Program-made: the position numbers and the translations under genes
Part shown: piece by piece, positions 17,429 through 25,669 of the stretch
How positions within the stretch are numbered: position 1 is the stretch's first letter
Layout: each line of letters starts with the position of its first letter
The notes under the pieces: generated by a model
What the model saw: only the letters and a program-made list of their open reading frames with translations
Database searches by the model: none
What the model was told of the DNA's origin: nothing
DNA from: UBA952 sp044361535
GTDB taxonomy: Bacteria > Bacteroidota > Bacteroidia > Flavobacteriales_D > Crocinitomicaceae
Assembly (NCBI GenBank): GCA_044361535.1
Contig: JBIKIQ010000001.1
Coordinates: 186,001-250,000, forward strand
Direction of reading: 5' to 3'
Length of the DNA: 64,000 bases

Positions 17429-17999
17429 TTAATTCTATTTATTGAAATAACCTTCAAAGATAGCTAAAAAGGAAGTAAATATTGTTTTATAACATATCCA
17501 TGAATAGTAATCAAATTTAAGAATGAACAAAGCACAATATTCCCCCTTAGAGAATTGTCAAAAGACGTGAATATTAAACTTCATTGGACCAGTCCGTTTA
17601 CACCCATATCCAACTTATATCAATACCATTTTTGTACCTATCGGTGAAACCTCAATCGTTATGTTCTCATATTATTTCAATGACACAATCTACTAACCGA
17701 CTTCTGAACCATTAAGTAATAGAACCGCTTGGCTGATCCACGTTTTACCCTATGACGGACGTGAAGTACATCGAAATAATAATGTAATAAATGTAAAAAG
17801 TCAAGTTTTTTATTCCCATTGATCTTACTTTCTGAAATTGAATGATACTTATTTGAAGGGAGGGAACTTATTTAAGGATTTGATTACTAACAAACATCCC
17901 TAAAACAGATTAAAATTAAAAAAAGTGTGATGTTGAGTAGAACCAACAGTCAATGGACAAGCTGTACAATAAAGGAGCTAATAATTAATAAATAAAATA
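17429..17999. other. 570-bp gene-free stretch
   Basis: This region separates the divergent GmrSD-like gene (-) and the possible HUH protein gene (+). I see no open frame, tRNA or clear repeat in it. It must contain promoters for both flanking genes. Part of it (17560-17780) has slightly higher GC content, with no recognised content. Confidence 0.4.
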
Positions 18000-18617
18000 A
18001 TGATAAATAACGAAGAATATACTGAATACAGAGATAGACAATACATCCTAAAAAGATTCCCCATCTCAAATAAAAGCTATAATAATCGAGTTACAAAATT
18101 AGATCTTCCAGAGTATTCTGAATTTACTAGGATTGTTAAATTCGGAAAGAGATTAATACATGAATCGGTTTTAAAAAAGTTATTTCTTCCTGAGAGACTT
18201 CCCAATCAAAATCAACCTCATCAAGTGAGAAAATGGGTACAATTAAATAATTGGGATTACATAGGTAATTTTACCCCCACCGATACAGACATTGGAACCA
18301 ATGTCGAATTGGTCATGGAATTTAAAAAGCTATTAAAAAAAATAGACAAAAACCTAACCCTCTTTTATTCTGTAGAAAGGGGTACAAACATAAATGAGAC
18401 CTACCACACACATTTTTTAATAAAATCATCCGTAACCCTTAACCGAAGCGAGATATGGTCTAGGATTAAAGAAAATGATCTTCTAGTAGAATTCTTAAGG
18501 AAAGAACACAAAATAAATTCCAAATTTTGGTTTGAACCCTACGACTACAAGTCTTTTGATGACAGAGGAATAGAATATACAATTAAGTATGACATTAAGT
18601 GTGGAATACTAAAGTAA
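18000..18617 (+). CDS. Possible HUH-family replication initiator or nickase
   Basis: This 205-residue basic protein shows the three motifs of rolling-circle Rep/HUH nucleases in order and spacing. WDYIGNFTP (residues 85-93) sits at the motif I position. YSVERG...YHTHFLI has His136-x-His138 (metal-binding motif II), and IEYTIKY has Tyr193 with Lys196 (motif III, nicking tyrosine). Residue 137 is Thr rather than a bulky hydrophobic, so the match is imperfect. No helicase domain follows, as in small plasmid or satellite Reps. The neighbouring GGTAC iteron-like repeats and hairpin (19058-19198) fit a replicating or integrative element. I could not confirm a named family. Confidence 0.4.
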   Translation: MINNEEYTEYRDRQYILKRFPISNKSYNNRVTKLDLPEYSEFTRIVKFGKRLIHESVLKKLFLPERLPNQNQPHQVRKWVQLNNWDYIGNFTPTDTDIGTNVELVMEFKKLLKKIDKNLTLFYSVERGTNINETYHTHFLIKSSVTLNRSEIWSRIKENDLLVEFLRKEHKINSKFWFEPYDYKSFDDRGIEYTIKYDIKCGILK

Positions 18618-18732
18618 CTTCTGGAGAATCTCCTTAAGTTGGTTTAGATTGGGGGGATAAGAAATAATAACGCTACTTGACTTATCAATTTTAATTACCT
18701 ATTCTTTTTCTTAAACAAATAAGAATTAAATA

Positions 18733-19029
18733 ATGAAGAAAAAGAAAACCAACATTGACCATGTTCTTGCACATGTAATCATCACTTATCATGGTAACTA
18801 TTACCAAGATATGTTCTTAATGGAAATACCAATTGAATTCTTGGTGACAAATGAATTATATAGTAATTACATCTGTGATGAGGCAGTAAAAGGAAAACGA
18901 AAAAGAAAAGCACTTTGTAAGATATCTACTTGTGTTTTAATTTCAGATGAATTTAAAGAACAAGAACCACAAATCAGTGAACAATTCTTACAATGGTATT
19001 ATGGATGTTCGGGCAAGTTTTATTTCTAG
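18733..19029 (+). CDS. Small hypothetical protein of the tRNA-Arg island
   Basis: The product is 98 residues with a Lys-rich start (MKKKKTN). A beta-rich middle (HVIITYHGNYYQDMFLMEIP) is followed by a basic patch (KGKRKRKALCK) and an acidic, aromatic tail. No signal peptide or membrane helix is visible. It follows the possible HUH gene on the same strand after 115 bp. Its stop is about 30 bp before the iteron-like repeats. The family is not recognised; a DNA-binding or copy-control role would fit but is a guess. Confidence 0.5.
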   Translation: MKKKKTNIDHVLAHVIITYHGNYYQDMFLMEIPIEFLVTNELYSNYICDEAVKGKRKRKALCKISTCVLISDEFKEQEPQISEQFLQWYYGCSGKFYF

Positions 19030-19057
19030 AATGATGACTCAAGTAGATCTAATTAAT

Positions 19058-19106
19058 GGGTACCTATTTGGGTACTAATTTTTAAAAAAGGTACTAAAAT
19101 GGGTAC
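19058..19106 (+). repeat. Iteron-like GGTAC repeats
   Basis: Four copies of (A/G)GGTAC begin at 19058, 19070, 19089 and 19101, so the spacings are 12, 19 and 12 bp. The motif recurs as AAGGTAC in the hairpin at 19176. Ordered short repeats next to a possible Rep gene suggest an initiator or recombinase binding array. Confidence 0.5.
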
Positions 19107-19170
19107 TATTTTTAATTACACCTTGGTATTGAAAAGTTTTGAAAACCTCCTATTTAATGGGTTTAAGTCA

Positions 19171-19198
19171 CTAGAAGGTACTTTAACATACCTTCTAG
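19171..19198. repeat. Perfect 10-bp inverted repeat between iterons and tRNA-Arg
   Basis: Arms CTAGAAGGTA (19171-19180) and TACCTTCTAG (19189-19198) with an 8-base spacer. No T-run follows on either strand, so termination of the tRNA transcript is unlikely to be its main role. It could be a nick site, an origin hairpin or a recombinase core site. Confidence 0.6.
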
Positions 19199-19210
19199 GT
19201 CCTTAATTTG

Positions 19211-19284
19211 TGGCCCCGGAGGGATTCTAACCCACAACCGCTGGAGCCGAAATCCAGTGCGCTATACAGTTGCGCCACGGAGCC
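19211..19284 (-). tRNA. tRNA-Arg (anticodon TCG), atypical
   Basis: On the minus strand a 74-base cloverleaf folds with a 7-bp acceptor stem GGCTCCG/CGGGGCC and a D-stem GCGC/GCGC. The anticodon stem is CTGGA/TCCAG with loop TTTCGGC (anticodon TCG, reading CGA), and the variable loop has five bases. The CCA end is not encoded. Two oddities stand out. The D-loop reads AACTGTATA (T at position 19) and the T-loop TTAGAAT (A at position 56), so the usual G19-C56 tertiary pair becomes U-A. In addition, T-stem pair 50-64 is U-U. It is either a divergent functional tRNA or one starting to decay. Confidence 0.8.
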
Positions 19285-19323
19285 AATTTATTTTGCGAGT
19301 GAGCAACTGAAATACCTAAAAAG

Positions 19324-19344
19324 ACAGTTGCGCCACGGAGCCAA
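19324..19344. repeat. 21-bp exact repeat of the tRNA-Arg 5' end
   Basis: Bases 19324-19344 repeat 19266-19286 exactly (58-bp period) and correspond to the 5' acceptor strand, D-stem and start of the D-loop of tRNA-Arg plus one upstream base. The rest of the tRNA is missing. It is a scar of a tandem tRNA copy, a slipped duplication or an insertion event. Confidence 0.8.
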
Positions 19345-19395
19345 AGTTTTAATTTTTTTGCTTGGTCGTTTCCAAGTTCAATGTTTTGAAATAAC

Positions 19396-19806
19396 CTACT
19401 TACCTATAAAAGTATCTACAATTGTATCTCCACCTGAAATATATTTTAATTTCAGTTCATCTTTTGTGAGACGAATAATTTCCCAACTATCCGTATTAGA
19501 AGAACCTGAAGCGGTAGTAAGTAATTGGCTTTTGTCAGTAGAAAACTTCCATATTCCACTTTCATTTAAAAAAGGAATCCCAAGATAAGTTACTTGTGAG
19601 GTATATGTTTCATCATCTTTTATCTCTAGTTTCCATGTCCAGTCCGACAAATTTGTTGTTTGTCCATTTGTCATTTTTGAAGCTAAACTCCAAACATTCG
19701 TAATTCTATTCTTTTTGGATAAAAGTGAAATCCCGGGACCTTCTTCATACTTTCCACAAGATATAAGTAAAACAGAAATAAACAAAAGAGCACAAATATT
19801 TTTCAT
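19396..19806 (-). CDS. Lipocalin-like lipoprotein
   Basis: Starting at the internal Met (19806) gives a typical lipoprotein signal ending LLISCGKYEEG (lipobox Cys17); the upstream Met would add six residues. The 136-residue precursor continues with NRITNVWSLASKM and beta-strand-rich sequence. A GIWKFSTDKSQLLTT motif and WEIIRLTKDELKLKY follow, a pattern of Bacteroidota lipocalin-like (DUF5004-like) lipoproteins. It probably sits on the periplasmic or outer face of the outer membrane. It is divergent from the next gene. Ligand unknown. Confidence 0.7.
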   Translation of the reverse strand: MKNICALLFISVLLISCGKYEEGPGISLLSKKNRITNVWSLASKMTNGQTTNLSDWTWKLEIKDDETYTSQVTYLGIPFLNESGIWKFSTDKSQLLTTASGSSNTDSWEIIRLTKDELKLKYISGGDTIVDTFIGK

Positions 19807-19894
19807 TCGAGTAATTTTATGCAAATATAGAATTTCTTAGCTGAAAGAGTTTAATAGAATTTAGATTTATTAATTTTGTCTTTAAATCATAATA

Positions 19895-20290
19895 ATGAAG
19901 AAATTTATATATTTATTGTCAATTCTTTTAGTAGCCTTTTCATGTGCAACTAAAGAAGAAAAGATTATTGTTAAAAATGCCAAACCAAAAGAGGAGAAAA
20001 AAGCTGTTGAAGTAACCCCAAATAAGGTACTAACGCTTGACGTTGAGGGGATGTCTTGTGAAATGAATTGCGGAGGTTCAATAAGAAAGGGGTTGAAAAA
20101 AACAGGTGCAGTTTCACGAGTTGAATTTGTGTGGGTAGAAGAAGCCGAGAAACAGGTTACTAAAATTTCATATGATGATACTAAAATAACGGATAAAGAA
20201 ATTATTTCAATCATAGAAGAATTGAATGAGGGTCAATTTACAACGCATGGTGGTAAGTCTGAAAAGATAAGCGATTCAAAAACAAAGTAA
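19895..20290 (+). CDS. HMA-domain lipoprotein with CxxxC metal site
   Basis: The 131-residue precursor has a lipoprotein signal (LLVAFSCAT, Cys17) and a Lys/Glu-rich linker. One heavy-metal-associated domain follows from about residue 45: LTLDVEGMSCEMNCGGSIRKGL, then RVEFVWVEEAEKQVTKISYDD and a final helix. The metal loop is SCEMNC, with one residue more than the standard CxxC, which may alter the preferred ion. The tail is polar. Its stop overlaps the ATG of the alpha/beta hydrolase gene. It is not linked to the efflux operon 5 kb away, but a role in periplasmic copper or zinc handling is plausible. Confidence 0.8.
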   Translation: MKKFIYLLSILLVAFSCATKEEKIIVKNAKPKEEKKAVEVTPNKVLTLDVEGMSCEMNCGGSIRKGLKKTGAVSRVEFVWVEEAEKQVTKISYDDTKITDKEIISIIEELNEGQFTTHGGKSEKISDSKTK

Positions 20291-21051
20291 TGAAATTGCA
20301 TTACCGAGAACTCGGAACGGGGCAGCCGCTAATTATTCTCCATGGTCTGTTTGGATCATCTGATAATTGGCAGACACAAGCCAAACGTTTTGCCGAATAT
20401 TTCCGAGTAATTCTTGTAGATCTTCGAAATCATGGACATTCCGACTGGAATGATGATTCAAGTTATATTTCCATGGCAAACGATGTGATTGAACTAATAA
20501 ATGATTTAGGCATAGAGAAAACAATACTACTCGGGCATTCCATGGGTGGTAAGGTTGCTATGCATGTAGCGCAAATTAATGGGAAGCTACTTTCTAAATT
20601 AGTGATAGTAGACATGGGGATTAAACAATATCCACCACATCACCAACACATACTTAAAGGAATTCATTCTGTTCAGTTAGAAGGAGTTAATTCTCGGGTA
20701 GAAGCTGATAAACAACTTACTGAATTCATTGACTCTGAAGGGGTGAAGCAATTTTTATTGAAAAATCTCTATTGGAAAGAAAAAGGAAAACTGGCTTGGC
20801 GTATGAATGTATCCGTTCTTGAAAATTCCATGAATGAGATTCTATCCGCTCTTCCTGAAAAAGAAGTGTTTACTCCTACAGCTTTTATTCGTGGCGAATT
20901 GTCAAATTATGTTTTAGACGATGATATTCCTGAAATAGAAAACTTTTTTCCCGATAGTCAGTATATAACTATTTCTCAAGCCGGGCATTGGGTTCATGCA
21001 GAGAAACCAGAGGAATTTGTTGATGCTGTATTGGGTTTTTGCTTGCGATAA
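20290..21051 (+). CDS. Alpha/beta hydrolase (YbfF-like esterase)
   Basis: This 253-residue cytoplasmic enzyme has the oxyanion-hole HGLFGSSDNWQ near residue 18 and a DLRNHGHSDW strand turn. The nucleophile elbow is GHSMGG (Ser about 83), and the catalytic His is in AGHWVHAEKPEEF near the C-terminus. These features match the YbfF group of short-chain esterases, which hydrolyse acyl-CoA or small esters. Its start overlaps the stop of the HMA lipoprotein by one base. The two genes are co-transcribed, although no functional link is obvious. The true substrate cannot be inferred. Confidence 0.88.
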   Translation: MKLHYRELGTGQPLIILHGLFGSSDNWQTQAKRFAEYFRVILVDLRNHGHSDWNDDSSYISMANDVIELINDLGIEKTILLGHSMGGKVAMHVAQINGKLLSKLVIVDMGIKQYPPHHQHILKGIHSVQLEGVNSRVEADKQLTEFIDSEGVKQFLLKNLYWKEKGKLAWRMNVSVLENSMNEILSALPEKEVFTPTAFIRGELSNYVLDDDIPEIENFFPDSQYITISQAGHWVHAEKPEEFVDAVLGFCLR

Positions 21052-21105
21052 AAAAAAAGAAAATTTGTTACTATTATCTAAGATATTACATAATTTTACA
21101 CCCTT

Positions 21106-23091
21106 ATGTCAGAATCATTACACAAAAAATCTTTAGCAGGAGTTCTTATCACCATTGGAATTGTATTTGGAGATATCGGAACGTCACCATTGTACGTATT
21201 TCAGGCAATTACGGGTGGAGGAAAAAATTTCAATCATGAACTAGTTATGGGTGGTTTGTCATCCGTTATTTGGACCTTAATCTTACTAGCAACTGTTAAA
21301 TATATCTTCTTCGCATTAAATGCAGACAATAAAGGAGAGGGTGGGATTTTTGCTTTGTTTGCTCTGTTAAAAGATAAAAAAAAGTGGGTGATTATTCCCG
21401 CTTTGATTGGGTGTTCAACGCTTTTAGCAGATGGTTTCATTACACCTGCAATCTCCATTTCTTCTGCGGTAGAGGGACTAGGTAACGTAAACCCCGACTT
21501 GCCTATAATTCCTATTGTTATTGGTATTATTCTCGTATTATTCTCTGTTCAACAATTTGGCACTGACCTTATTGGTAAGGCTTTCGGTCCTGTTATGTTG
21601 TTATGGTTTATCTTTTTGGCTTATCTCGGTATAATTAACATTTCAAAAAACCCTGCAGTATTAGAGGCTTTCAATCCATGGTATGCCTACAATATGATGG
21701 TCAATGTTCCTGGTGGTTTTTGGGTTCTGGGTGCTGTTTTTTTATGTACAACGGGTGCAGAGGCATTGTATTCTGATTTAGGTCACTGCGGGAAAGGAAA
21801 TATACGAATAAGCTGGGTGTTCGTTTCTACAATGCTAGTTATTAATTATTTAGGTCAGTCAGCGTTGTGCATGTCTGAAGGTTTTTCACTTCAGCCTAAA
21901 CAAACTGTATTTTATGCGATGGTTCCTGAAAATTTAATTCCTTTTGCCATTATAATCGCTACATCTGCTACTATCATTGCTTCTCAAGCCTTAATAACCG
22001 GAGTTTTTACACTTATGAACGAAGCCATTAAATTGAAATTGTGGACAAACTTAAAGGTAAAATACCCAACCGATCATAAAGGGCAGATTTATATTCCATT
22101 TGTGAATTGGTTTCTAATGGCAGGATGTATCCTAATAATTCTAATTTTTAGAGAGGCTACAGCAATGGAAGCAATTTATGGATTAGCGATTACTATTGAT
22201 ATGGTTATGACTTCTGTTTTGCTCGGTCTTTTGTTGTTATATAAATATCCAAAAGCGAAAGGATTCTATTTGTTTCTATTCGGTGTCTTCCTTTTAATAG
22301 AAGGCGTATTCTTGCTTTCTAACTTAGCTAAAATCGGTCATGGGCATGAATTTCATGATGGATCAACTGCACCAGGAGCAGAATTCACTTTGATATTAGC
22401 ATTTACATTTTTTGCCTTATTGTATTTGTTTTTTAAAGCAAGACAGCTTCGTTCTTCGATAACAGAATATATTCCAATGGATGAGGTAAAGCCATTGATT
22501 TCAGCTCTTCAAAATGATACAAATATGTCATACGAGGCTACAAATATTGTTTTCCCTACTCGTAGTACAAATTGCAAACAGTTGGATTCAACCGTATTTT
22601 ATGCCTTGTTTAGGAAAAAACCTCGAAAAGCAGGGATTTATTGGTTCGTTCACGTCGAAATTTTAAATGAACCATGGGGAGTACATTATTCAGTAAATGA
22701 AGTTATTGATAAGTCAGCTTATTATATAACGCTTCAATTTGGATTTAAAGAAGAACATAGAACAGAGTTCTTGATTCGAAAAATTCACGATAAAATGGTT
22801 GAGAAAGGTGAAATTACGGGTGATAGCGTCTTTCATAGTATGAAAGGTAGATTCACTGAGCCTGATTTTAAATTTGTGGTGTTAAATTCAAGAATATCCT
22901 CCGATAATGATTTGACAGCCTTCCAAAATTTGTGTGTCCGAGCATACCGATTTGTGAAATCGACAGGATTGAAACCAGCTGAAGACTTTGGATTGGATAA
23001 AACAAATGTTGTTGTTGAATATGTTCCAATTTCCGTTACATCAATCATTCAACAAGAAATCACAGAAGATTTTGAGGATTACTCAAATTGA
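21106..23091 (+). CDS. kup: KUP family potassium uptake permease
   Basis: This 661-residue protein opens with the family signature GIVFGDIGTSPLYVFQ (about residues 16-31). About twelve transmembrane helices follow to residue 445, including LLADGFITPAISISSAVEGL and TTGAEALYSDLGHCG. A C-terminal cytoplasmic domain of about 200 residues completes it. KUP proteins import K+ with protons. The gene is alone on its strand after the hydrolase gene, 55 bp downstream. There are no signs of truncation; length and motifs agree with family members. Confidence 0.95.
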   Translation: MSESLHKKSLAGVLITIGIVFGDIGTSPLYVFQAITGGGKNFNHELVMGGLSSVIWTLILLATVKYIFFALNADNKGEGGIFALFALLKDKKKWVIIPALIGCSTLLADGFITPAISISSAVEGLGNVNPDLPIIPIVIGIILVLFSVQQFGTDLIGKAFGPVMLLWFIFLAYLGIINISKNPAVLEAFNPWYAYNMMVNVPGGFWVLGAVFLCTTGAEALYSDLGHCGKGNIRISWVFVSTMLVINYLGQSALCMSEGFSLQPKQTVFYAMVPENLIPFAIIIATSATIIASQALITGVFTLMNEAIKLKLWTNLKVKYPTDHKGQIYIPFVNWFLMAGCILIILIFREATAMEAIYGLAITIDMVMTSVLLGLLLLYKYPKAKGFYLFLFGVFLLIEGVFLLSNLAKIGHGHEFHDGSTAPGAEFTLILAFTFFALLYLFFKARQLRSSITEYIPMDEVKPLISALQNDTNMSYEATNIVFPTRSTNCKQLDSTVFYALFRKKPRKAGIYWFVHVEILNEPWGVHYSVNEVIDKSAYYITLQFGFKEEHRTEFLIRKIHDKMVEKGEITGDSVFHSMKGRFTEPDFKFVVLNSRISSDNDLTAFQNLCVRAYRFVKSTGLKPAEDFGLDKTNVVVEYVPISVTSIIQQEITEDFEDYSN

Positions 23092-23176
23092 TTTTTGAGG
23101 TCAGATAGAAATTGATATTAGTTTCTAGAGTCTTCAAGTATGCAACATTTCTTTGTGTTTGATTGTTTTAATAATC

Positions 23177-24490
23177 ATGTATTCAAAATCTATTTTTTGG
23201 CATCGTCGTGACCTAAGAATTCATGATAATGCGGGTCTGTATAAAGCGCTGAAATCGAGTAGGGGAGTTCAACCTATTTTTATCTTTGATAGCCAAATAC
23301 TTCAATTTTTACCAAAGAATGATCAACGGTTGATATATATCCATCAAGAAATTGAGCAATTAAAAAAGAAATACAGTGAGCTTGGAAGTGATTTAAAAGT
23401 CTATTTCGGGAATCCACGTGATTTAATTCCTGAGATAGTTCTCAAGTACAAGGCAGAGGCGGTTTTTGTTAATCGCGATTATGAACCATATGCCACCGAA
23501 AGAGATCGATATTTAGCTGAAAAACTCAACGAGTTAGAGGTGAAATTAATTGGCACAAAAGATCACGTTTTATTTGAAAAGGCTGAAATCACCAAAGATG
23601 ATGGCAAACCCTATACGGTATTTACACCCTATTCGAGGAAATGGAAGGCAAACCTAAATGAATATCATTTGTCGTCCTTTCCAACTGAAAATCACACCGT
23701 CAACCTTGCTCGTACTTCAGAGCTGAGCGAATTAATTTCGCTAGAAGAAATGGGGTTTGAAACTATACAAAGAGTTGAAATTCCATCGAAATTATGGAAA
23801 AAAGAGCTGATTCAAAAATACAGTTTAAATAGAGATTTTCCCTCCTTAAATGGTACTTCAAAATTAGGGTTGCACTTGAGATTTGGCTCGATTTCCATAC
23901 GAGAATTGGCTCGTGAAGCACTTCAACTAAATGAGACCTTTTTGAATGAACTCATCTGGCGTGATTTTTACCAAATGATAATTCATTGGTTTCCTCATTC
24001 AGCAAAGAACTCCTTTAAAACTCAATATGATCGCATTCGTTGGGAGAATAATGACGCACATTTTCAAGCTTGGTGCAATGGTAAAACGGGATATCCAATT
24101 GTTGATGCTGGTATGCGAGAATTGAATACCACTGGATTCATGCATAATCGCGTTCGAATGATCGTTGCAAGTTTCTTAACCAAACATTTACTAATTGATT
24201 GGCGGTTGGGTGAGGCCTATTTTGCTGAAAAATTGTTGGATTTTGAATTAGCAAGTAATACTGGAGGATGGCAGTGGGCAGCAGGATGCGGTTGCGATGC
24301 GGCGCCTTATTTTCGCGTTTTCAATCCTACTGCTCAACAAGAAAAATTTGATAAGAAATTTGAGTATATCAAAAAATGGGTTCCAGAGTTTGGAACTGGC
24401 GATTATCCTAAACCCATTATTGACCACAAATTTGCGAGGGAAAGAGTTTTAGCGCGTTACAAAGAAGCGCTTGATTTAGTAAATGAGTGA
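23177..24490 (+). CDS. phr: Deoxyribodipyrimidine photolyase (cryptochrome/photolyase class I)
   Basis: The start is taken at 23177 (MYSKSIFWHRRDLRIHDN), since photolyases begin immediately with this strand; the upstream Met at 23153 adds eight unlikely residues. The N-terminal alpha/beta antenna domain is followed by the FAD-binding helical domain. It contains LNELIWRDFYQMIIHWFP, GYPIVDAGMRELNTTGFMHNRVRMI and SNTGGWQWAAGCGCDAAPYFRVFNP. These include the Arg, Asn and Trp residues of the FAD and DNA lesion pocket. The 437-residue enzyme repairs cyclobutane pyrimidine dimers using blue light. The absence of the Fe-S cluster Cys set of FeS-BCP proteins supports a class I CPD photolyase. Confidence 0.93.
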   Translation: MYSKSIFWHRRDLRIHDNAGLYKALKSSRGVQPIFIFDSQILQFLPKNDQRLIYIHQEIEQLKKKYSELGSDLKVYFGNPRDLIPEIVLKYKAEAVFVNRDYEPYATERDRYLAEKLNELEVKLIGTKDHVLFEKAEITKDDGKPYTVFTPYSRKWKANLNEYHLSSFPTENHTVNLARTSELSELISLEEMGFETIQRVEIPSKLWKKELIQKYSLNRDFPSLNGTSKLGLHLRFGSISIRELAREALQLNETFLNELIWRDFYQMIIHWFPHSAKNSFKTQYDRIRWENNDAHFQAWCNGKTGYPIVDAGMRELNTTGFMHNRVRMIVASFLTKHLLIDWRLGEAYFAEKLLDFELASNTGGWQWAAGCGCDAAPYFRVFNPTAQQEKFDKKFEYIKKWVPEFGTGDYPKPIIDHKFARERVLARYKEALDLVNE

Positions 24491-24558
24491 TTATTACGAA
24501 CTAATTTTTTTGATGAATCTAATTAAACAATTGATTTGCAGGTTTATATAAAAGAAAA

Positions 24559-24580
24559 AAGGTCTTGTTTCCAAGACCTT
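24559..24580 (-). terminator. Terminator of tRNA-Ser
   Basis: Arms AAGGTCTTG and CAAGACCTT with loop TTTC. Reading the minus strand, the hairpin starts just after the tRNA 3' end and is followed by TTTTTTCTTTT, a classic rho-independent terminator. It may also stop the photolyase transcript. Confidence 0.85.
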
Positions 24581-24585
24581 CTCTG

Positions 24586-24670
24586 CGGAGAGTGAGGGAT
24601 TCGAACCCCCGGAACCTCGCAGTTCAACAGTTTTCAAGACTGCCGCAATCGACCACTCTGCCAACTCTCC
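24586..24670 (-). tRNA. tRNA-Ser (anticodon TGA)
   Basis: The minus strand folds as an 85-base class II tRNA. The acceptor is GGAGAGT/ACTCTCC with discriminator G, and the anticodon stem-loop GCAGT-CTTGAAA-ACTGT gives anticodon TGA. A long serine-type variable arm follows, and the T-arm has the normal TTCGAAT loop. CCA is not encoded. All conserved positions are present. Confidence 0.93.
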
Positions 24671-24796
24671 GGGGCAAAAGTACTAATGTTTTCAAAACTG
24701 ACAAGGTTTTTTTTGAAAAAAAGAAAAAAAACTCAATCGGATTAATTGAACTCTTCTTGTAAATTATTGTTAGTCTTGTACTAATTATATGATTTT

Positions 24797-25573
24797 ATGA
24801 AAAATGTTGCACTAATTACAGGTGCTTCCAGTGGAATTGGAAGAGAATTGGCAGAAATTCATGCTAAAAATCAGGGAGATCTTATTCTAGTTGCTCGAAG
24901 AAAGAACTTACTTGAATCTTTGGCAACAGAGTTACGACAGAAATACAACGTTAACGTTCTTGTAATTGAGAAGGATCTTACTAAAACAGGGGCAGTTAAC
25001 GAATTGGCAGATCAACTAGTTAATGACAAAGTTCGAATTCAATATCTATTTAACAATGCTGGTTTTGGTGGATATGGTGAGTTTGTTGATAGAAATATTT
25101 CAGAAGACCTCAATATGATTCAGTTAAATGTATCTTCCCTCGTTGAATTGTCACATGCTATCTCCAAACACATGATTCAACATGGAGGAGGTATGATTTT
25201 AAATACCGCAAGTACCGCAGGATTTATTCCGGGACCACTCCAAGCTACCTATTTTGCAACAAAAGCTTTTGTAGTTTCCTTTTCTCAAGCATTAGATCAA
25301 GAAATGCGAAAAAAAGGAGTAACGATTACCGCTCTATGTCCTGGGCCTGTAAAAACAGAATTTATTGATGTAGCCGGAATGTCAAAAAGTAAAATGTTTG
25401 ATGGAGCAAAATCAGCATATTATACGGCGAATAAAGGCTATAATGCCATGTTGAAAAAACAACTTATTTGTATCTCCGAACCATCACTGAACATTTTGTT
25501 AAATTATTTCTTGTGGATGGTTCCTCGCAGAATGGTATTGAAAATGGTTGAGAACCTTCAGCGAATCAAATAA
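24797..25573 (+). CDS. Short-chain dehydrogenase/reductase
   Basis: This 258-residue NAD(P)-dependent oxidoreductase has the TGASSGIGRE glycine motif (residues 7-16). A basic ARRKN after the second strand suggests NADP preference. NNAGFGGYG, the catalytic Ser in NTASTAG and YFATK (Tyr and Lys of the active site) follow, then CPGPVKTEF. The C-terminal region ends with a hydrophobic, Arg-rich helix like YqjQ/DltE-type classical SDRs that act on lipids or keto compounds. It is monocistronic and converges on the giant adhesin gene. The substrate is unknown. Confidence 0.9.
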   Translation: MKNVALITGASSGIGRELAEIHAKNQGDLILVARRKNLLESLATELRQKYNVNVLVIEKDLTKTGAVNELADQLVNDKVRIQYLFNNAGFGGYGEFVDRNISEDLNMIQLNVSSLVELSHAISKHMIQHGGGMILNTASTAGFIPGPLQATYFATKAFVVSFSQALDQEMRKKGVTITALCPGPVKTEFIDVAGMSKSKMFDGAKSAYYTANKGYNAMLKKQLICISEPSLNILLNYFLWMVPRRMVLKMVENLQRIK

Positions 25574-25669
25574 GAAATTCTAATTTACTTTTTATAGTCA
25601 TACGATTGAATTCTTTATATGAGGATTCAACTTTGTATTCAATAACAAATAATCAGTATTTGAGATTTA

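Noticed and set aside
19208..19588. 126-codon frame across the tRNA-Arg gene
   Set aside because: Its start (RRDSNPQPLEP) is the familiar translation of an antisense tRNA; the frame also lies antisense to the lipocalin-like lipoprotein gene.
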